In this document: positions 14,919 to 21,924 of the stretch, piece by piece
Numbering within the stretch: position 1 is the stretch's first letter
Layout: each line of letters starts with the position of its first letter
NCBI GenBank assembly: GCA_902489855.1
Contig: CABUBS010000005.1
Span: forward strand, 1 to 25,685
DNA length: 25,685 nucleotides
Origin: an uncultured Collinsella sp.
GTDB taxonomy: Bacteria; Actinomycetota; Coriobacteriia; Coriobacteriales; Coriobacteriaceae
Direction: 5' to 3'
Notes under the pieces: generated by a model
What the model was told of the DNA's origin: nothing
The model's input: the letters and a program-made list of their open reading frames with translations, nothing else
Databases searched by the model: none
Translations under genes and position numbers: made by a program

Positions 14919-17264
14919 ATGGAAACGCTTGAACGCAACGAGTGGGCAGACGTTGCCCAACTAGTCGAGATCACGAGCGATGCTGTCATCATCTGTGAGC
15001 TCGACGGAACCATTCTGCATGTGAATAATCGCTTACTTGGTTTGATGTGCGAGGAACGCGCCGACGTCATCGGTGGAGATGTTAAAGACGTCCTGTACTC
15101 ATCCGCTTTTGAACGTGCGACGGAACATCGTCTGCCATTTGAAACTGATGGCTCCGAGAACGAACTGATGCTCAAGCTGAGTGACGGCTCCTTTATCCCC
15201 GTCTTGGTTCGTGCGGGCTCCGTGACGCCTCCACGCATCTTTGGACGCCGCGCGCCACGTGTCCTGGTGGCGCTCCATAGCATCGAAGAACAGTATTCTC
15301 ACGACCGTCAACTCAAGCGTGCGTTATCGGAGCTTAGAGTGGCGAACAAGCGTCTCTCTGGCACGCTCTCGGTCATTATGAGCACTGTGGGCTCCGATGA
15401 GTTACCCAGCCTGCTTGATACTGTTTTGAACCAGCTTGTAGGAACGCTCGATGCTTCGGGTGCCGCTATCTATTTTTCTGAGAGCGGCGGTTTTAAACTT
15501 CGCGGTGTTTCCAAGGAGCTGTACGACAGCTACCTGCCTGAGTTTTTGCCGTATGGCGCTGGTATTCCGACGTATGTTCTTCGTGAGTCGCGTGCCTGTC
15601 GCTTGTCGATTCAACAGGACCTTGAGGGCGATAAGGCCGCCTCCGGTATGTTCATGGACTTGGACAATCGTTCTAAGCACCTGTTGCGCGTGCAGGATAT
15701 GCCTCCGTACCGCAGCGAGATCTGTCTTCCCGTTTTTTACGGTACGCAGATCCTTGGCGTGCTGGAAGTTGGTTGGAAACGCCCCCAGGCACCGCTCGCC
15801 TATGACGTTAATGTACTCGAGGTCATTTGCGATTACTTGTCTATCCAACTGGTCGGCATGGCATCGAGTCTTCGCTCTCGTCGCACGGCCGAGCTTGGCC
15901 GCTCGCTCAATGTCTTACGTGATGAGTTGTTTACCTTTCTAGACGATTCCGTCGCGGCTACCCAGGCGGTATCGTCCGAGATCTGCAATATGCTCAACTG
16001 CCATTTTTGCCCTGTTGAGTATGACGCCAGTCTGGATTCCTACGTCATAGATTTTGAAGGCGGCAGTCGCGTTGCTTTGCCGGACGATCCCGAGAAGCTT
16101 TTCTTTTCCACGACGGCGCCAGCGGCACGTCTGGGGGCTGGCCCTGATGGCTTTGAGGCATCTGTTTTGGGGGGTACGAGTGCCGAGGACCTTAAACACG
16201 TCCGTATAACTCGCGTTGACGAATCGATGCCTATGGGAGGCTGGCTTAGGGCGCATGGTCTGCCTTGTCAAGGTCTCTACGTCGACTCCGGCATCGAGGC
16301 GGGGCACCCGCGCTCTGAGGGCGATGGCAAGCACAGTAACGACGCGATTGTTCCTGCTTCTGTTGCGAAGAGCCCGACGACGCGCGCGCTGCTGCTTCGT
16401 GATGGTAGCCAAGAGCCGATTGATGACCTTGAATATGACTACTTGGTGCACTTGGCGCATGACTTTGAACTGATCTACGAAGGCGAATCTCAAAAGCGCG
16501 AGGAGCGCCATATCGCTCAGACGCTCCAGATTGGCATGAGAAATTCTCTGGGGGATGTTCCGGGTATCGCAACCGATTCGGTGTACCTGTCGGCCACGAA
16601 TTCGGCGTTGGTCGGAGGCGATTTCTATACGCTCATTCGTCTTCCCGACGACTGCGCCGTCATGATTCTGGGTGATGTGTCTGGCAAAGGCATTGAGGCC
16701 GCATCGATGTCCGCGCTCGTCAAGACGGCCCTGACGGCATATGCCTGGGAGGGCGCTGGACCGGCCCGCATGGCACGCTCCCTTAACAGCATGCTCATGG
16801 GCTTTTCGAGGGTCGAGACGTTCGTGACGGCCTTTATCGCCAAGATTGACCTTAAAGCCGGACGCGCAACGTATTGTTCGGCGGGCCATCCTCCGACCAT
16901 GGTCATTAGGCCAGAGTCGATGCCGCTGGGTGGCGGCGAGGCCCGTGGGGGAGAGGTTGAGCTGCTTGGATGCCAATCGGGCGTAATCGGTGCCTTTGAG
17001 AGCATGGTGTACGAGACAGGCGTGTTTACGTTTGCCCCCGGCGACATGCTCTTCATGTATACGGATGGAACGATTGAGGCCCGCGACCGCACCGGAGCGT
17101 TCTTTGGCGAGCAGCGCTTGCGCGACCTTCTGCTCTCTGTCTCGGGTGAGGGCGTATCGGGCATTTGCGGCAAGGTCTTGGGCGAGCTTGACCGATTTAC
17201 CGAATCGGCGCTGGACGATGACATTGCATTGGTGTCCCTTGAGTTTTTACGGGGTCGTTCATAG
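14919..17264 (+). CDS. PAS-GAF sensor with C-terminal SpoIIE/RsbU-type PP2C serine phosphatase
   Basis: Predicted cytosolic signal-input phosphatase that would dephosphorylate a STAS-domain anti-anti-sigma factor. It has 781 residues from ATG 14919 (GGTGGGG upstream); GTG at 14907 is an alternative. Domains: PAS about residues 10-120 (ITSDAVIICELDGTILHVNN), a GAF-like region about 150-310 (SGAAIYF...LPVFYGTQILGVLEVGW), a less recognisable linker to about 525, then the PP2C/SpoIIE domain about 528-780. The phosphatase motifs are complete: GGDFY (near 566), GDVSGKG (near 586), SAGHPP (near 654), YTDGTIEA (near 714) and DDIALV (near 767), so it should be active. There is no membrane segment. The next gene encodes the likely substrate. 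Codon use is less biased than in the glycolytic genes. There is little room for a promoter of its own after the tRNA-Leu terminator. Confidence 0.9.
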   Translation: METLERNEWADVAQLVEITSDAVIICELDGTILHVNNRLLGLMCEERADVIGGDVKDVLYSSAFERATEHRLPFETDGSENELMLKLSDGSFIPVLVRAGSVTPPRIFGRRAPRVLVALHSIEEQYSHDRQLKRALSELRVANKRLSGTLSVIMSTVGSDELPSLLDTVLNQLVGTLDASGAAIYFSESGGFKLRGVSKELYDSYLPEFLPYGAGIPTYVLRESRACRLSIQQDLEGDKAASGMFMDLDNRSKHLLRVQDMPPYRSEICLPVFYGTQILGVLEVGWKRPQAPLAYDVNVLEVICDYLSIQLVGMASSLRSRRTAELGRSLNVLRDELFTFLDDSVAATQAVSSEICNMLNCHFCPVEYDASLDSYVIDFEGGSRVALPDDPEKLFFSTTAPAARLGAGPDGFEASVLGGTSAEDLKHVRITRVDESMPMGGWLRAHGLPCQGLYVDSGIEAGHPRSEGDGKHSNDAIVPASVAKSPTTRALLLRDGSQEPIDDLEYDYLVHLAHDFELIYEGESQKREERHIAQTLQIGMRNSLGDVPGIATDSVYLSATNSALVGGDFYTLIRLPDDCAVMILGDVSGKGIEAASMSALVKTALTAYAWEGAGPARMARSLNSMLMGFSRVETFVTAFIAKIDLKAGRATYCSAGHPPTMVIRPESMPLGGGEARGGEVELLGCQSGVIGAFESMVYETGVFTFAPGDMLFMYTDGTIEARDRTGAFFGEQRLRDLLLSVSGEGVSGICGKVLGELDRFTESALDDDIALVSLEFLRGRS

Positions 17265-17342
17265 ACGACGCTGGGCGGGCTGAATCCGTACGGTTGGGGA
17301 AACGAATGCATCGAGTGGGCTTTTTTGGGGAACCATGGTCGT

Positions 17343-18089
17343 ATGAATGAGTGGAATGACATAGCGGTTTTGACGCCTCCAGGCGATATCGACATCGCCA
17401 CGGTGCCTGCGCTGCGTCGGCGGTTGGATGCTTTGATTGGCCGCGGCGTGCGTCGTGTTGTCATCAACTGTCAGGCTGTTAGCTTTATCGATTCGACGGG
17501 CTTGGCATTCCTGCTTACGCGCGCTCGTGAGCTCATGAGGCGAGAAGGCCTGCTTTCGCTCGTCAATGCATCGGGTGAAGTTGTTCGCTTTTTGGAGATT
17601 GCTCGTCTTGTCGATATCCTTCATGTCGCGGGGCCGGCACGAGAGTCTATTCCCACCATTCCGGTGGGGGAGCTGCCTCGCTGGAGTAAGAGCGTCGAGG
17701 TCCGTCAGGGTATCGAGAATCTTCCATATTATCGGCACCGCGTGGCCGAGTTGCTTGAGTCGCTTCCCATGAGGCGCGATGAGCGCTATGACGTCGCATT
17801 GGCGCTTGGGGAGGCATTGGGTAACGCCTACGACCATGCGGGCGGCGTCGGCTGTATCCTGACGGTTCAGGCCTATGGGGACCGTGTCGTGCTTGAGGTG
17901 CTTGATCGGGGTGCCGGTTATTCTATCGATAGAGCGAGCGAGCCGGTTGCATCCGAAGAGCGTGGGCGTGGCATCAAGCTCATGCGCATGCTGGTCGACA
18001 ACGTGGAGGTTGCCCGGCGTACGGACGGCGCCGGTACGCGTGTTCGGATGGTGAAGCTGTTTAGTGGAGCATTGGAATCGTGCGCCTAG
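17343..18089 (+). CDS. fusion of a STAS anti-anti-sigma domain with an RsbW-like HATPase anti-sigma kinase domain
   Basis: The 248 residues from ATG 17343 combine two halves of a partner-switching system. Residues about 5-105 are a STAS domain (LTPPGDIDIATVPALRRRL...VVINCQAVSFIDSTGLAF), with S51 in IDSTG at the position phosphorylated in RsbV/SpoIIAA. Residues about 125-240 are a GHKL ATPase: N-box ALGEALGNAYDHAGG, G1-box DRGAGY, G2-box ERGRGIKLMRML. Antagonist and kinase are normally separate proteins, so here the kinase could phosphorylate its own STAS half. The phosphatase encoded 78 bases upstream is the obvious counter-enzyme. An in-frame TTG at 17325 is a possible earlier start. No sigma factor gene is adjacent, so the controlled target is unknown. 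Confidence 0.88.
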   Translation: MNEWNDIAVLTPPGDIDIATVPALRRRLDALIGRGVRRVVINCQAVSFIDSTGLAFLLTRARELMRREGLLSLVNASGEVVRFLEIARLVDILHVAGPARESIPTIPVGELPRWSKSVEVRQGIENLPYYRHRVAELLESLPMRRDERYDVALALGEALGNAYDHAGGVGCILTVQAYGDRVVLEVLDRGAGYSIDRASEPVASEERGRGIKLMRMLVDNVEVARRTDGAGTRVRMVKLFSGALESCA

Positions 18090-18134
18090 CGTCTTGGCTC
18101 GGCGTTATTTACCTGTGTGAACTTGCTTTGAGCA

Positions 18135-18182
18135 ACTTTTTTGAAAAAAGTACTTGCGTCTTTTGGACAACTCGCGTAAATT
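18135..18182 (+). promoter_or_regulatory. promoter of the tRNA-Gly/Cys cluster with palindromic A/T module
   Basis: ACTTTTTT-G-AAAAAAGT (18135-18151) lies two bases before TTGCGT (18154-18159), followed by a 17-base spacer and TAAATT (18177-18182). The module is identical to the one at the tRNA-Leu promoter. Transcription would start about a dozen bases before the tRNA. Confidence 0.75.
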
Positions 18183-18194
18183 AATAACCCGCAA

Positions 18195-18270
18195 GCGGAC
18201 ATGGCTCAGTTGGTAGAGCACAACCTTGCCAAGGTTGGGGTCGCGGGTTCGAGCCCCGTTGTCCGCTCCA
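18195..18270 (+). tRNA. tRNA-Gly (anticodon GCC), copy 1
   Basis: 76 bases with encoded CCA. The acceptor stem is GCGGACA/TGTCCGC, the anticodon loop in CCTTGCCAAGG reads GCC, and the T-arm is CGGGTTCGAGCCCCG. It is identical to the copies at 18422 and 18914. Confidence 0.96.
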
Positions 18271-18280
18271 TTGCATTTCC

Positions 18281-18304
18281 GGACCGTTCTTGACGGTCCT
18301 TTTT
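18281..18304 (+). terminator. hairpin plus T-run between tRNA-Gly and tRNA-Cys
   Basis: GGACCGT (18281-18287) pairs with ACGGTCC (18293-18299) and TTTTT follows. tRNA-Cys begins two bases after the T-run, leaving no space for a promoter, so read-through must occur or the stem serves tRNA processing. Confidence 0.7.
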
Positions 18305-18305
18305 C

Positions 18306-18379
18306 GGCGAAGTGGCCAAGTGGTAAGGCAGAGGCCTGCAAAGCCTTTACCCCCGGTTCGAATCCGGGCTTCGCCTCCA
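18306..18379 (+). tRNA. tRNA-Cys (anticodon GCA)
   Basis: 74 bases with encoded CCA. The acceptor pair is GGCGAAG/CTTCGCC, the anticodon loop in GCCTGCAAAGC reads GCA, and the T-arm is CCGGTTCGAATCCGG. Confidence 0.95.
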
Positions 18380-18388
18380 GGCAACATC

Positions 18389-18415
18389 CGGGCGCCCCGG
18401 CGCCCGTTTTGTTTT
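18389..18415 (+). terminator. terminator after tRNA-Cys
   Basis: CGGGCGCC (18389-18396) pairs with GGCGCCCG (18399-18406) and TTTTGTTTT follows. tRNA-Gly copy 2 starts six bases later. Confidence 0.75.
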
Positions 18416-18421
18416 ACATAT

Positions 18422-18497
18422 GCGGACATGGCTCAGTTGGTAGAGCACAACCTTGCCAAGGTTGGGGTCGCGGGTTCGAGCCCCGTTGTCCGCTCCA
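18422..18497 (+). tRNA. tRNA-Gly (anticodon GCC), copy 2
   Basis: 76 bases, identical to copy 1. The last 16 bases (18482-18497) are repeated at 18670-18685, which makes this copy the likely attachment site of the element that follows. Confidence 0.96.
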
Positions 18498-18685
18498 AAC
18501 GTAACAGCCCGACTTCCAAGGTAGCCGGGCTTTTTCGTACCCATCGCATGGGCACGAACCCGAGAGGGAGCGAGCGTGAAGCAAACGCGGAGCGTTTGTA
18601 GCGAGCTGGCGAGGACGCCGACAGGCGGCCGAAGCCGGTGCGGATCCGCGAAAGCGGATACGCGGACGTCCCGTTGTCCGCTCCA
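18482..18685 (+). mobile_element. small tRNA-flanked segment of tandem mini-hairpins, possible integrated element remnant
   Basis: The 16-base 3' end of tRNA-Gly copy 2 recurs 188 bases downstream (18670-18685), the arrangement left by integration at a tRNA 3' end. The DNA between holds a terminator (18506-18535) and a chain of short stems. These are at 18534-18558, 18559-18568 (CCC-GAGA-GGG), 18582-18598 (CAAACGC-GGA-GCGTTTG), 18608-18619 (GGCG-AGGA-CGCC), 18626-18637 (CGGC-CGAA-GCCG), 18644-18659 (ATCCGC-GAAA-GCGGAT) and 18662-18681. No reading frame of note is present. A structured RNA is the main alternative to a decayed element. Confidence 0.55.
18506..18535 (+). terminator. terminator after tRNA-Gly copy 2
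   Basis: AGCCCG (18506-18511) pairs with CGGGCT (18526-18531) across 14 bases and runs into TTTTT. Confidence 0.65.
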
Positions 18686-18693
18686 ACTATCTT

Positions 18694-18720
18694 ACGCGGT
18701 TCTAACGAACCGCGTTTTTT
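18694..18720 (+). terminator. terminator after the duplicated tRNA 3' end
   Basis: ACGCGGTTC (18694-18702) pairs perfectly with GAACCGCGT (18707-18715) and six T's end at 18720. It stands eight bases after the tRNA-like 3' end, the same spacing as terminators of real tRNA genes in this cluster. Confidence 0.85.
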
Positions 18721-18842
18721 GTTGACGCTGCGGGGCACTGGGGCGCCGCTCGCTGCTGGGACTCTTTCCTCGTGATTTCCTCGTGATCTCCGTCCTTCCA
18801 ATGTAATGAACGGCAAAGCAGGCGGGGGCCATCGGTATCGGG

Positions 18843-18901
18843 AACTATTTTCAAATTATTTTAAAATAGTTCTTGCATTTGGGTGGATCATCCCGTATAT
18901 T
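18843..18901 (+). promoter_or_regulatory. promoter of tRNA-Gly copy 3 and tRNA-Val with A/T inverted repeat
   Basis: AACTATTTT (18843-18851) and AAAATAGTT (18863-18871) form an inverted repeat ending one base before TTGCAT (18873-18878). A 17-base spacer leads to TATATT (18896-18901). It is the third stable-RNA promoter here with a palindromic A/T block immediately upstream of a TTGC -35 box. Confidence 0.75.
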
Positions 18902-18913
18902 AAATCCTCGCAG

Positions 18914-18989
18914 GCGGACATGGCTCAGTTGGTAGAGCACAACCTTGCCAAGGTTGGGGTCGCGGGTTCGAGCCCCGTTGTCCGCTCCA
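18914..18989 (+). tRNA. tRNA-Gly (anticodon GCC), copy 3
   Basis: 76 bases with encoded CCA, identical to copies 1 and 2. It lies three bases before tRNA-Val with no terminator between, so the two are one transcript. Confidence 0.96.
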
Positions 18990-18992
18990 TTT

Positions 18993-19067
18993 GGGCGTTT
19001 AGCTCAGGGGGAGAGCGCTTCCCTGACACGGAAGAGGTCAGAAGTTCAAATCTTCTAACGCCCACCA
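18993..19067 (+). tRNA. tRNA-Val (anticodon GAC)
   Basis: 75 bases with encoded CCA. The acceptor is GGGCGTT/AACGCCC, the anticodon loop CTGACAC reads GAC, and the T-arm is AGAAGTTCAAATCTTCT. Confidence 0.95.
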
Positions 19068-19075
19068 AATGTTCG

Positions 19076-19111
19076 CAGCTCAGAGACTATGTCTCTGGGC
19101 TGTTTTGTTTT
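19076..19111 (+). terminator. terminator after tRNA-Val
   Basis: A 12-base-pair stem (19076-19087 with 19091-19102, one G-U pair) with a three-base loop is followed by TTTTGTTTT. Confidence 0.87.
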
Positions 19112-19417
19112 ATGTCGTCAAATGTGGCACCAGATATTGAACTCAAGATCCGCGTGCGATGATCTTCGCATCCCGTAGGGGCACTGGCTGATTGCATACG
19201 TCCTGGCCGACCGTGACCGCAACATGTTGGTCAAGCATAATCTTTTGGATTCTTTTGGCGTGAGCGGCTTGGTTTTGGTAGGATTTGTCAGCGACTTGAC
19301 CAAGGGGGTTTTATAACTGCCATGCAGGTAGCCGTGTTGGTAACGTTCTACCGACTTGTCAAATACCCCTCATTTTTAATGCGTCTGCAAAATGACCAAT
19401 TGCTTTGACCTGCTGAA
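19112..19417. other. gene-free stretch upstream of the nrdD promoter
   Basis: About 300 bases of lower G+C than the neighbouring genes. A 45-codon open stretch (19179-19313) that begins right after a stop codon has a coding-like look but no start with a ribosome binding site and no family that I recognise. No RNA gene or strong hairpin is visible. It may be decayed coding sequence. Confidence 0.4.
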
Positions 19418-19465
19418 ACACTATATGTTGTGTTTGACCTAAAAAAAGAATACAGGATATAGGTG
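19418..19465 (+). promoter_or_regulatory. nrdD promoter with two NrdR-like boxes
   Basis: ACACTATATGTTGTGT (19418-19433) matches the published NrdR consensus ACACWATATATWGTGT at 15 of 16 positions. A weaker box, ATACAGGATATAGGTG (19450-19465), starts exactly 32 bases later, three helical turns, which is the usual spacing of NrdR box pairs. TTGACC (19434-19439) lies directly behind box 1. After a 16-17 base spacer, GATATAG inside box 2 serves as the -10. Bound NrdR (dATP-loaded) would therefore cover the whole promoter and repress the reductase genes. The regulator gene itself is not in the window. Confidence 0.82.
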
Positions 19466-19487
19466 CGTCTTTGTCGTATGATAGATG

Positions 19488-19566
19488 GCGGACAGAGAAC
19501 GAAGACCTTGTTCGTCCCATTTGGACACGCCTTTGAGCCGCTTGATCGGCCGCGAGGATTGTCCGC
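19488..19566 (+). other. possible structured leader of nrdD
   Basis: The predicted transcript has a leader of over 220 bases. GCGGACA (19488-19494) can pair with TGTCCGC (19560-19566), closing a 79-base domain with further short stems inside; another hairpin, GGGC-AA-GCCC, follows near 19622-19631. No known riboswitch core was recognised. Confidence 0.3.
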
Positions 19567-19690
19567 ATGAGGACCTATGGTTTATCGAGAACACAGATTG
19601 CGCGACGGCGCCGCAAGACAGGGGCAAGCCCTGCCGAGCATCGTTTGGCTCTGAAACGCAATGAGACTACGACGTGAAAGAGGCAAGAGG

Positions 19691-21913
19691 ATGAAGATCA
19701 TCAAGCGCAGCGGCACCGAGGTTGTCTTTGACATCGATAAGATTGTCAATGCGATTCGCGCCGCCAACTTGGAGGTCGAGGAGGGCTCTCGTCTTACCGA
19801 CCGCCAGGTGGTTTATGCGGCGCAAAACGTCGCCGAGGCATGCGAGAACGCGGGCCACACCGTGTCGGTCGAGGAGATTCAGGATCTGGTCGAGGACGAG
19901 ATTATGCGTCTCGACTGCTACGAAGTGGCCCGCCACTACATCATCTATCGCTATGTTCAGAGCCTGAAGCGCCAGAAGAACACGACCGATGACAAGATCC
20001 TGTCGCTAATTGAGTGCAATAACGAAGAGGTCAAGCAGGAGAACTCCAACAAGAACCCGACCGTCAACTCCGTTCAGCGCGACTATATGGCCGGCGAGAT
20101 TTCTAAGGACCTGACCCAGCGCGTGCTGCTGCCCCAGGAGATCGTGGATGCCCATAATGAGGGCCTGATCCATTTCCACGATTCCGACTACTTTGCCCAG
20201 CACATGCATAACTGCGATTTGGTGAACCTGGAGGACATGCTCCAGAACGGCACTGTTATCTCGGGCACGCTGATCGAGAAGCCGCACAGCTTCTCGACCG
20301 CCTGCAACATCGCGACGCAGATCATCGCCCAGGTTGCTTCCTCCCAGTACGGCGGCCAGTCTATTTCGCTGACCCATCTCGCCCCGTTCGTTGAGGTGAG
20401 CCGTCAGAAGATTCGCGGCGAGGTCGCTCGCGAGCTTGAGGAGCTCGGTGTTTCGGCATCTGCCGAGAAGGTTCGCGAAGTCGTTGAGGATCGCTTGCGC
20501 GATGAGATTCGTCGCGGCGTCCAGACGATTCAGTATCAGGTCGTGACCCTTATGACCACGAATGGCCAGGCGCCGTTCGTGACGGTCTTTATGTATCTCA
20601 ATGAGGCCCGTACGCCCCAGGAGAAGCACGACCTTGCCATGATCGTGGAGGAGACGCTTCGTCAGCGCTATGAGGGCGTTAAGAACGAAGCTGGCGTGTG
20701 GATCACCCCGGCATTCCCCAAGCTTATCTATGTACTCGAGGACGATAACGTTCACGAGAATTCCCCGTACTTCTACCTGACCCAGCTGGCTGCCAAGTGC
20801 ACCGCCAAGCGCATGGTGCCCGATTACATCTCTGAGAAGAAGATGCGCGAGCTCAAGCTGTCTAAGGGCGAGACCGCCGGCAACGGCGATTGCTACACCT
20901 GCATGGGTTGCCGCAGTTTCCTGACGCCCGACCGTTCGGGCAACGGCTTTAACAACGTCGCCAACGCGCTGAACTATGACCCGACCAAGCCTAAGTACTA
21001 TGGTCGCTTTAACCAGGGTGTTGTGACCATCAATCTGCCCGATGTCGCGCTGAGCTCGCATCAGGACATGGACAAGTTCTGGAAGATCTTCGACGAGCGC
21101 CTTGAGCTGTGCCATCGTGCCCTGCTGTGCCGTCATGAGCGCCTGATGGGCACGCTTTCGGATGCCGCGCCGATTCTTTGGCAGTACGGCGCCCTGGCGC
21201 GTCTGAAGAAGGGCGAGACGATCGATAAGCTGCTCGTGGGCGGCTATTCCACCATCAGCCTGGGATATGCCGGTCTGTATGAGTGCGTCAAGTACATGAC
21301 GGGTCACAGCCACACCGAGAAGGAGGGCACGCCGTTTGCTATGGCCGTCATGCAGCGCATGAACGACAAGTGCGCGGAGTGGAAGGCTGCGAGCGACATC
21401 GATTTCTCGCTGTACGGCACGCCGTTGGAGTCGACGACCTACAAGTTCGCCAAGTGCCTGCAGCGCCGTTTTGGCATTATCCCGGGCGTGACGGACAAGG
21501 GCTACATCACTAACAGCTATCACGTCCACGTGTCCGAGGAGATCGATGCCTTCGACAAGCTTAAGTTTGAGGGCATGTTCCAGCAGCTTTCGCCGGGCGG
21601 TGCAATCTCCTACGTCGAGGTTCCCAACATGCAGGACAACCTCAAAGCTGTCATTCGCGTGATGCAGTACATCTACGACAACATCATGTATGCCGAGCTC
21701 AACACCAAGAGCGACTACTGCCAGGTGTGCGGCTACGATGGCGAGATTAAGATTGTCGAGGACGATGGCAAGCTGGTGTGGGAGTGCCCCAATTGCGGCA
21801 ATCGTGACCAGGAGAAGATGAACGTCGCCCGTCGTACGTGCGGCTACATCGGTACCCAGTTCTGGAACCAGGGCCGAACCGAGGAGATCCGCGACCGCGT
21901 GCTGCATCTCTAA
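19691..21913 (+). CDS. nrdD: anaerobic (class III) ribonucleoside-triphosphate reductase
   Basis: Oxygen-sensitive glycyl-radical enzyme that makes dNTPs from NTPs. ATG at 19691 was chosen for AAAGAGG seven bases upstream; an in-frame ATG at 19661 would add ten basic residues. It has 740 residues. Residues about 1-95 form an ATP-cone (MKIIKRSGTEVVFDIDKIV...), the allosteric dATP/ATP site. The core has HDSDYFAQHMHNCDLVNLEDML and the catalytic-cysteine region CYTCMGCRSF. Near the C terminus are a zinc site of two Cys pairs (CQVCGYDGE and CPNCGN) and the radical loop RRTCGYIGTQFW, with G718 the predicted radical glycine. The activase NrdG is encoded downstream, separated by two large inverted repeats. 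Confidence 0.97.
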   Translation: MKIIKRSGTEVVFDIDKIVNAIRAANLEVEEGSRLTDRQVVYAAQNVAEACENAGHTVSVEEIQDLVEDEIMRLDCYEVARHYIIYRYVQSLKRQKNTTDDKILSLIECNNEEVKQENSNKNPTVNSVQRDYMAGEISKDLTQRVLLPQEIVDAHNEGLIHFHDSDYFAQHMHNCDLVNLEDMLQNGTVISGTLIEKPHSFSTACNIATQIIAQVASSQYGGQSISLTHLAPFVEVSRQKIRGEVARELEELGVSASAEKVREVVEDRLRDEIRRGVQTIQYQVVTLMTTNGQAPFVTVFMYLNEARTPQEKHDLAMIVEETLRQRYEGVKNEAGVWITPAFPKLIYVLEDDNVHENSPYFYLTQLAAKCTAKRMVPDYISEKKMRELKLSKGETAGNGDCYTCMGCRSFLTPDRSGNGFNNVANALNYDPTKPKYYGRFNQGVVTINLPDVALSSHQDMDKFWKIFDERLELCHRALLCRHERLMGTLSDAAPILWQYGALARLKKGETIDKLLVGGYSTISLGYAGLYECVKYMTGHSHTEKEGTPFAMAVMQRMNDKCAEWKAASDIDFSLYGTPLESTTYKFAKCLQRRFGIIPGVTDKGYITNSYHVHVSEEIDAFDKLKFEGMFQQLSPGGAISYVEVPNMQDNLKAVIRVMQYIYDNIMYAELNTKSDYCQVCGYDGEIKIVEDDGKLVWECPNCGNRDQEKMNVARRTCGYIGTQFWNQGRTEEIRDRVLHL

Positions 21914-21924
21914 TAACCATCCCA

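Noticed and set aside
18482..18685. CRISPR-like or tandem repeat array
   Set aside because: The mini-hairpins differ in sequence and spacing and share no repeat unit. No cas gene is present.
18768..18788. Short direct repeat TTTCCTCGTGA twice in tandem
   Set aside because: Only two copies of 11 bases in non-coding sequence, with no associated feature. This is compatible with chance or slippage.
18105..18816. Overlapping minus-strand frames across the tRNA cluster (proteins with RGSNPRPQPWQGCALP-like text)
   Set aside because: These are translations of tRNA-Gly and tRNA-Cys in reverse, a well-known source of spurious proteins. The tRNA genes explain the sequence fully.
19179..19316. 45-codon open stretch with coding-like composition (YVLADRDRNMLVKHNLLDSF...)
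   Set aside because: It begins directly after a stop codon, has no start with a ribosome binding site, and I recognise no family. It could be the tail of a decayed gene, but this cannot be shown from the sequence alone.
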